Assembly: GCA_947455695.1 (NCBI GenBank)
Contig: CANGRN010000030.1
Span: forward strand, 1 to 9,378
DNA length: 9,378 nt
Origin: Alphaproteobacteria bacterium
GTDB taxonomy: Bacteria; Pseudomonadota; Alphaproteobacteria; Micropepsales; Micropepsaceae
Direction: 5' to 3'
The translations under genes were made by a program, and so were the position numbers. How positions within the stretch are numbered: position 1 is the stretch's first letter; each line of letters begins with the position of its first letter. Shown piece by piece: positions 6,123-9,378 of this stretch. Under the pieces are notes generated by a model that saw only the letters and a program-made list of their open reading frames with translations, made no database searches and was not told the DNA's origin.

Positions 6123-7502
6123 CTAACGCCGACCCGGAAACATTCCGGGCGGTAATCCACCGGGCGATCCACCGCCGCCCATGCCGGGCATCATCGGCAT
6201 GCGGCCGCCTTTGCCCATTTTCTTCATCATGTCCGCCATCTGGCGGTGCATCTTGAGAAGCTTGTTCACTTCGGAAACCTCGACGCCGGCGCCGGCGGCA
6301 ATACGCTTGCGCCGCGAGCCGTTGATCGAATCCGGATCGGTGCGTTCGGTCTTGGTCATGGACTGGATGATGGCTTCCTGGCGGGTGAGGATCTTGTCGT
6401 CCAGGCCGGCCGCATCGAGCTGGCCCTTGATCTTGCCCACGCCCGGCAGCATGCCCAGCACGCCCTTCATGCCGCCCAGCTTCTTCATCTGGTTCAGCTG
6501 CGCCTTCAGGTCGTTCATGTCGAACTGACCCTTCTTCATCTTGGCGGCGATCTTCTCCGTTTCTTCCTTGTCCAGCGTCTCGGACGCCTTTTCGACCAGC
6601 GACACGACATCGCCCATGTCCAGGATGCGGCTTGCGACGCGCGCGGGATGGAAGGGCTCCAGCGCGTCCAGCTTTTCGCCGGCGCCCAGGAACTTGATCG
6701 GCGCGCCGGTGACGCTGCGCATCGACAGCGCCGCGCCGCCGCGGCCATCGCCGTCGACGCGGGTGAGGATGATGCCGGTGACCGCAAGGCGGTCGTTGAA
6801 GGACTTGGCGATGTTCACCGCGTCCTGGCCGGTCAGCGCGTCGGCGACCAGCAATGTCTCATGGGGATTGACCAGCGCCTTGACGGCGGCGACTTCGGCC
6901 ATCAGCTGGTCGTCGACATGCTGGCGGCCGGCGGTATCGAGAATGACCGCGTCATAGCCGCCGACCTTGGCCGAGGCCATGGCGCGCTTGGCAATGTCCA
7001 GCGGCCCCTGTCCGGCAACGATGGGAAGCGTGGCGATGCCGGCCTGTTCGCCCAGCACGCGCAATTGTTCCATGGCGGCGGGACGGGTGGTGTCCAGCGA
7101 GGCCATCAGCACGCGCTTCTTTTCGCGGGTCTGCAGAAGCAGGCCCAGCTTGGCGCTGGTGGTGGTCTTGCCCGAACCCTGCAAGCCGACCATCAGGATC
7201 GGGGCGGGCGGCGAGCCGATATTCAGGGCGGCATTTTCCTGGCCCAACGTCTCGACCAGCACGTCATGGACGATCTTGATGACCTGCTGGCCCGGCTGCA
7301 CCGAGCGGATCACGCTTTCGCCGATGGCGCGCGGGCGCACCTTGGCGATGAAATCATTCACCACCGACAAGGCGACGTCCGCCTCGATCAGGGCGGTGCG
7401 CACTTCGCCCAGCGCGGCATCGACATCGGCTTCACTGAGCGCGCCGCGCCCGCGAAGCTTGTCGAAAACGCCCGTCAGGCGAGATTGCAGACTTTCAAAC
7501 AA
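6123..7502 (-). CDS. ffh: Signal recognition particle GTPase Ffh (SRP54)
   Basis: Ffh binds signal sequences of nascent membrane proteins, pairs with 4.5S RNA, and docks ribosomes to FtsY at the membrane. Counting from my start, the N domain covers about residues 1-85. The G domain has P-loop GLQGSGKTT (106-114), DTAGR (189-193) and TRVD (247-250, Arg where many bacteria have Lys). The M domain (about 320-432) has the RNA-binding RRKRIAAGAG (397-406) and a Met-rich tail ending MMPGMGGGG...PGMFPGRR. I start the protein at TTG 7502 (MFESLQSRL..., 459 residues), because family members begin MFxxLxxRL and GGAG at 7511-7514 lies 8 nt upstream. The in-frame GTG at 7511 overlaps that Shine-Dalgarno. 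It is the first gene of the ffh-rpsP-rimM-trmD-rplS operon and follows a hairpin-rich leader. Confidence 0.96.
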   Translation of the reverse strand: MFESLQSRLTGVFDKLRGRGALSEADVDAALGEVRTALIEADVALSVVNDFIAKVRPRAIGESVIRSVQPGQQVIKIVHDVLVETLGQENAALNIGSPPAPILMVGLQGSGKTTTSAKLGLLLQTREKKRVLMASLDTTRPAAMEQLRVLGEQAGIATLPIVAGQGPLDIAKRAMASAKVGGYDAVILDTAGRQHVDDQLMAEVAAVKALVNPHETLLVADALTGQDAVNIAKSFNDRLAVTGIILTRVDGDGRGGAALSMRSVTGAPIKFLGAGEKLDALEPFHPARVASRILDMGDVVSLVEKASETLDKEETEKIAAKMKKGQFDMNDLKAQLNQMKKLGGMKGVLGMLPGVGKIKGQLDAAGLDDKILTRQEAIIQSMTKTERTDPDSINGSRRKRIAAGAGVEVSEVNKLLKMHRQMADMMKKMGKGGRMPMMPGMGGGGSPGGLPPGMFPGRR

Positions 7503-7510
7503 TCCAAACA

Positions 7511-7516
7511 CTCCAA
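7511..7516 (-). promoter_or_regulatory. Shine-Dalgarno of ffh that decides the start codon
   Basis: The minus strand reads TTGGAG here, ending 8 nt before TTG at 7502. The alternative GTG start at 7511 uses the last G of this GGAG, so a ribosome bound at the site could not initiate on it. The Ffh N-terminal pattern agrees with the TTG. Confidence 0.65.
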
Positions 7517-7525
7517 GCAGTTACG

Positions 7526-7603
7526 CCCCAGGGGGCGCACCTGCGCTGCCTGGGGTCGATCCCCCGCGCCAGGCGGGGGACCGGAAAAGCTGTGCTTTCC
7601 CGG
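7526..7603 (-). promoter_or_regulatory. Structured 5' leader of ffh: three consecutive stem-loops
   Basis: Three inverted repeats lie side by side. The first (7526-7555) has a 7-bp outer stem CCCCAGG/CCTGGGG, a 2x2 internal loop, and an inner GCGC/GCGC stem with a 4-nt loop. The second (7561-7579) has a 7-bp stem CCCCCGC/GCGGGGG with a 5-nt loop. The third (7581-7603) has a 10-bp stem with one mismatch, CCGGAAAAGC/GCTTTCCCGG, with a 3-nt loop. None is followed by a T run, so they are not simple terminators. If transcription starts near 7608 they fill nearly the whole leader and leave the Shine-Dalgarno at 7511-7516 free. A regulatory role for the ffh operon is inference. Confidence 0.5.
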
Positions 7604-7614
7604 AAAGTGGCCGG

Positions 7615-7644
7615 GTTTTAGGCCTTCCGGCCCGGCCCCGTCAA
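7615..7644 (-). promoter_or_regulatory. Candidate promoter of the ffh-rplS operon
   Basis: On the minus strand a TTGACG (7639-7644) is followed after 18 bp by TAAAAC (7615-7620). The -35 matches five of six consensus positions and the -10 matches four of six. The spacer contains GGCC-GGAA-GGCC (7621-7632), an inverted repeat. The start site would fall near 7608, about 106 nt before the ffh start. Confidence 0.4.
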
Positions 7645-7735
7645 CCGGACCGATACCGTACCAAATGAGGGTTGGCGCTGCGGCCATCTCAGGGCGTCAG
7701 TTCCCGAAAACCCCCGAGAATCTCCAATTTTGAAA

Positions 7736-8449
7736 ATGTCTGATAATTCCTCACCCCCCACATCACCGCACGACTTCCAGGCCGACCTGGACGCCATTGC
7801 CGCCATTCCGGGCATTGCCGCCATTTTGGAAGTGGTCTGCCTGACCACCGGCATGGGCTTTGCCGCCGTGGCCCGGGTGACCGAAGACCGCTGGGTGTGC
7901 TGCGCCGTCAAGGACGACATCGCCTTCGGCATGACGCCGGGCAGCGAGCTCAAGGTCCAGACCACCATCTGCGACGAGATCCGCCGCAGCGGCGAGCGGG
8001 TGGTGATCAACCACGTCGCCGAGGATGCGCAATTCTGCGGTCATCACACCCCGGCCCTGTATGGCTTCCAGAGCTACATCTCCCAGCCCATCGTCCTGCC
8101 GGAGGGAAAATTCTTCGGCACGCTCTGCGCCATCGATCCCAAGCCAAACAGCCTGAACACCCCCGCCGTGACCGGCATGTTCAAGCTGTTCGCCGATCTG
8201 ATCGCGCTGCAGCTGGACACGCATGTCCACCTGGCCCAGGTGGAAAAGGAGAATGAACAGCTGCGCCACCGGTTCCGCGCCGGGCTGGGCCACGACATGC
8301 GCAACACATTGGCGGCGATGGACGCGGGCGCGCGGCTGCTGGAACGCACGCCGCTCAACGACCGCGCCACCCTGATCGTGCGCGAGATGCAGAACAGCGC
8401 GCGCAAACTGTCCGAGCAGGTCGCCGACGCCATGAAGGCGCAAGGCTGA
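7736..8449 (+). CDS. GAF-domain protein with histidine-kinase DHp helix but no ATPase domain
   Basis: The 237-residue cytoplasmic protein has a GAF ligand/signal-sensing domain at about residues 25-165 (IAAILEVVCLTTGMGFAAVARV, SYISQPIVLPEGKFFGTLCAIDPKP), then a coiled-coil linker (LAQVEKENEQLRHRFRAGLG). A HisKA-like phosphoacceptor motif HDMRNTLAAM follows with His186. The second DHp helix (RATLIVREMQNSARKLSEQVADAM) is intact, and the protein stops there, where sensor kinases would continue into the HATPase_c domain. No N, G1, F or G2 box is found, and none appears in the 62 bp before the next gene. The Pro normally following HDxRN is Thr here. It may be a phosphotransfer or dimerising partner for another kinase, or a remnant of a kinase gene. 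The ATG at 7736 is preferred over TTG 7730; no Shine-Dalgarno is evident. It is divergent from ffh. Confidence 0.85.
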   Translation: MSDNSSPPTSPHDFQADLDAIAAIPGIAAILEVVCLTTGMGFAAVARVTEDRWVCCAVKDDIAFGMTPGSELKVQTTICDEIRRSGERVVINHVAEDAQFCGHHTPALYGFQSYISQPIVLPEGKFFGTLCAIDPKPNSLNTPAVTGMFKLFADLIALQLDTHVHLAQVEKENEQLRHRFRAGLGHDMRNTLAAMDAGARLLERTPLNDRATLIVREMQNSARKLSEQVADAMKAQG

Positions 8450-8456
8450 AGGGCCG

Positions 8457-8485
8457 TTGACAGCCCCCGGCGCGGCTTCGATGCT
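8457..8485 (+). promoter_or_regulatory. Possible promoter of the SMP-30-family gene
   Basis: A perfect TTGACA (8457-8462) lies 7 bp after the stop of the GAF gene and is followed after 17 bp by GATGCT (8480-8485), which matches only three of six -10 positions. The start would fall near 8492, about 20 nt before the ATG at 8512. It may give this gene its own expression, independent of the GAF gene. Confidence 0.3.
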
Positions 8486-8511
8486 CCCCCGATAACGATA
8501 AGGGGAACCCC

Positions 8512-9378
8512 ATGTCCGATCTCAATCGCCGCCTGATGCTGGCGGGCGCCGCCGCCGCGATCCCTGCCATCGCCAACGCCCAGGCGCCCAAGGCGCTGCT
8601 GGGCACGCCGCGCTCGGTGATCACCGAGCCGCCGCGCGACTATTCCCCCGGCGCGCCGCCTGCCTTCTCGCCCGATCCCGACGTGCTGCGTGTCGAGCCG
8701 GCTTTTGGCGGCTTGCTGATCGGCCAGGAAGTCATTCGCCGCCTCTATACCGGCCTGCACCTGGCCGAAGGCCCGGCCTGGTCCAGCCTTGGCCAGTACG
8801 CCATCTTCAGCGACGTCAAGAACGACACGCTGTATCGCTACATCTGGGAGAATGGCGAGACCACAATCTTCCGCCGCCCCTCCTTCTCGACCAACGGCAA
8901 CAGCTTCGATCACCAGGGCCGCCAGCTCTCCACCCAGGATTTCTTCCGACGCGTGGTGCGCTGGGAAGCCGATGGCTCGATGACGGTGCTGGCCGACAGC
9001 TATGACGGCAAGCCGCTCAACTCGCCCAACGATCTTTGCGCCCACAAGGACGGCAGTGTCTGGTTCACCGACCCGCAGTTCGGCGGCAACCTGGCCGAGG
9101 GCCATCCCGATGCCGGCGACGGACCGATGAATGGCGGCGGCTTCCGCGCCCCCTCGATCGGCAATACCGGCGTCGGCATCCAAAAGGCCGGGTCGATGCA
9201 CCAGCAGCTGCCGATGAATGTCTATCGCATCGATCCGAGTGGCCGGGTCGATATCGCCGTGCCGTTCGAAGCGGGCAAGGCGCCCAACGGCCTCTGCTTC
9301 TCGCCCGATTACACCAAGCTCTATGTCATCCGCGGCGGCGGCATCACCGTGGGCGACATCAACGGCACCAAGGTCACA
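8512..9378 (+). CDS. Tat-exported SMP-30/gluconolactonase-family protein (partial, C-terminus beyond the window)
   Basis: The frame is open for 289 codons to the right edge. The N-terminus reads MSDLNRRLMLAGAAAAIPAI: a twin-arginine (Arg6-Arg7) followed by a hydrophobic Ala-rich stretch, with a likely cleavage after ANA (21-23), so the protein is probably folded first and exported to the periplasm by Tat. The rest fits the SMP-30/gluconolaconase six-bladed propeller: LAEGPAW (Glu86, the likely first metal ligand), NSPNDL (Asn173), WFTDPQFGG, and APNGLCFSPDYTKLYV (Asn259, likely second ligand). The third ligand, an Asp, would lie past the window edge. Family members are calcium- or zinc-dependent lactonases or esterases on sugar lactones; the substrate cannot be named here. 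AAGGGG at 8500-8505, 6 nt before the ATG, supports the start. The gene is 62 bp downstream of the GAF gene on the same strand. Confidence 0.88.
   Translation, partial: MSDLNRRLMLAGAAAAIPAIANAQAPKALLGTPRSVITEPPRDYSPGAPPAFSPDPDVLRVEPAFGGLLIGQEVIRRLYTGLHLAEGPAWSSLGQYAIFSDVKNDTLYRYIWENGETTIFRRPSFSTNGNSFDHQGRQLSTQDFFRRVVRWEADGSMTVLADSYDGKPLNSPNDLCAHKDGSVWFTDPQFGGNLAEGHPDAGDGPMNGGGFRAPSIGNTGVGIQKAGSMHQQLPMNVYRIDPSGRVDIAVPFEAGKAPNGLCFSPDYTKLYVIRGGGITVGDINGTKVT

Noticed and set aside
7605..7645. A possible SRP RNA (4.5S) gene next to ffh, because of a GGAA loop closed by GGCC/GGCC
   Set aside because: The conserved symmetric internal loop (AGCAG side) and the long paired arm of bacterial SRP RNA are missing, so only the tetraloop resembles it.
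7475..7687. A 70-codon minus-strand frame upstream of and overlapping ffh, ending in a Cys-containing segment (NCLECLDCLKVC)
   Set aside because: The Cys cluster tempts a metal-binding reading, but the frame runs through the hairpin leader and into ffh out of frame, with no Shine-Dalgarno.
6246..7733. A 495-codon plus-strand frame antisense to ffh
   Set aside because: It mirrors ffh, has no domain, and the ffh frame is unquestionable.

Overview
The window is about 9.4 kb of GC-rich DNA that reads as an alphaproteobacterial chromosome. The evidence is the ribosomal/SRP gene order (ffh, rpsP, rimM, trmD, rplS), an Ffh carrying TRVDGDGRGG in its G4 region, an HU protein with a Lys/Ala-rich N-terminal extension ending in the usual GRNPATGEAIKIKASKK block, and alphaproteobacterial-looking TrmD and RimM. 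The family cannot be fixed from the sequence alone.

Positions 1-3450 are a copper-resistance locus with a divergent layout. A Met-rich exported protein (minus strand, cut by the left edge) faces a csoR-like repressor gene and a P1B-1 copper ATPase gene on the plus strand; the last two overlap by 11 bp. The 76-bp gap between the divergent genes holds a well-formed promoter (TTGCAC, 17-bp spacer, TACTAT) and a 17-bp GC-centred palindrome of CsoR-operator type. The palindrome covers the end of the -10 box, the expected transcription start and the csoR ribosome binding site. The simple model is that CsoR releases the operator on binding Cu(I), raising the exporter and probably the divergent surface protein.

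A bidirectional terminator (3467-3494) separates this locus from an HU-type nucleoid protein gene on the minus strand (3521-3838). Two tandem terminators (3958-3983 and 4001-4032) then close the long minus-strand operon ffh-rpsP-rimM-trmD-rplS (7502 down to 4054). This operon makes the SRP GTPase, ribosomal proteins S16 and L19, the 30S maturation factor RimM and the tRNA m1G37 methyltransferase. Its genes are tightly packed: rimM starts with TTG directly after the rpsP stop and in the same frame, and trmD overlaps rimM by 11 bp. The roughly 100-nt leader before ffh is almost entirely consecutive hairpins.

To the right of ffh the plus strand carries a GAF-domain protein that ends just after a histidine-kinase dimerisation/phosphoacceptor helix and has no ATPase domain. 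After it comes a Tat-type exported SMP-30/gluconolactonase-family protein, cut by the right edge. I see no mobile element, CRISPR array, tRNA or rRNA. The most interesting parts are the Met-rich barrel-like protein family in the copper locus, the single operator serving promoter and RBS, the structured ffh leader and the ATPase-less kinase relative.
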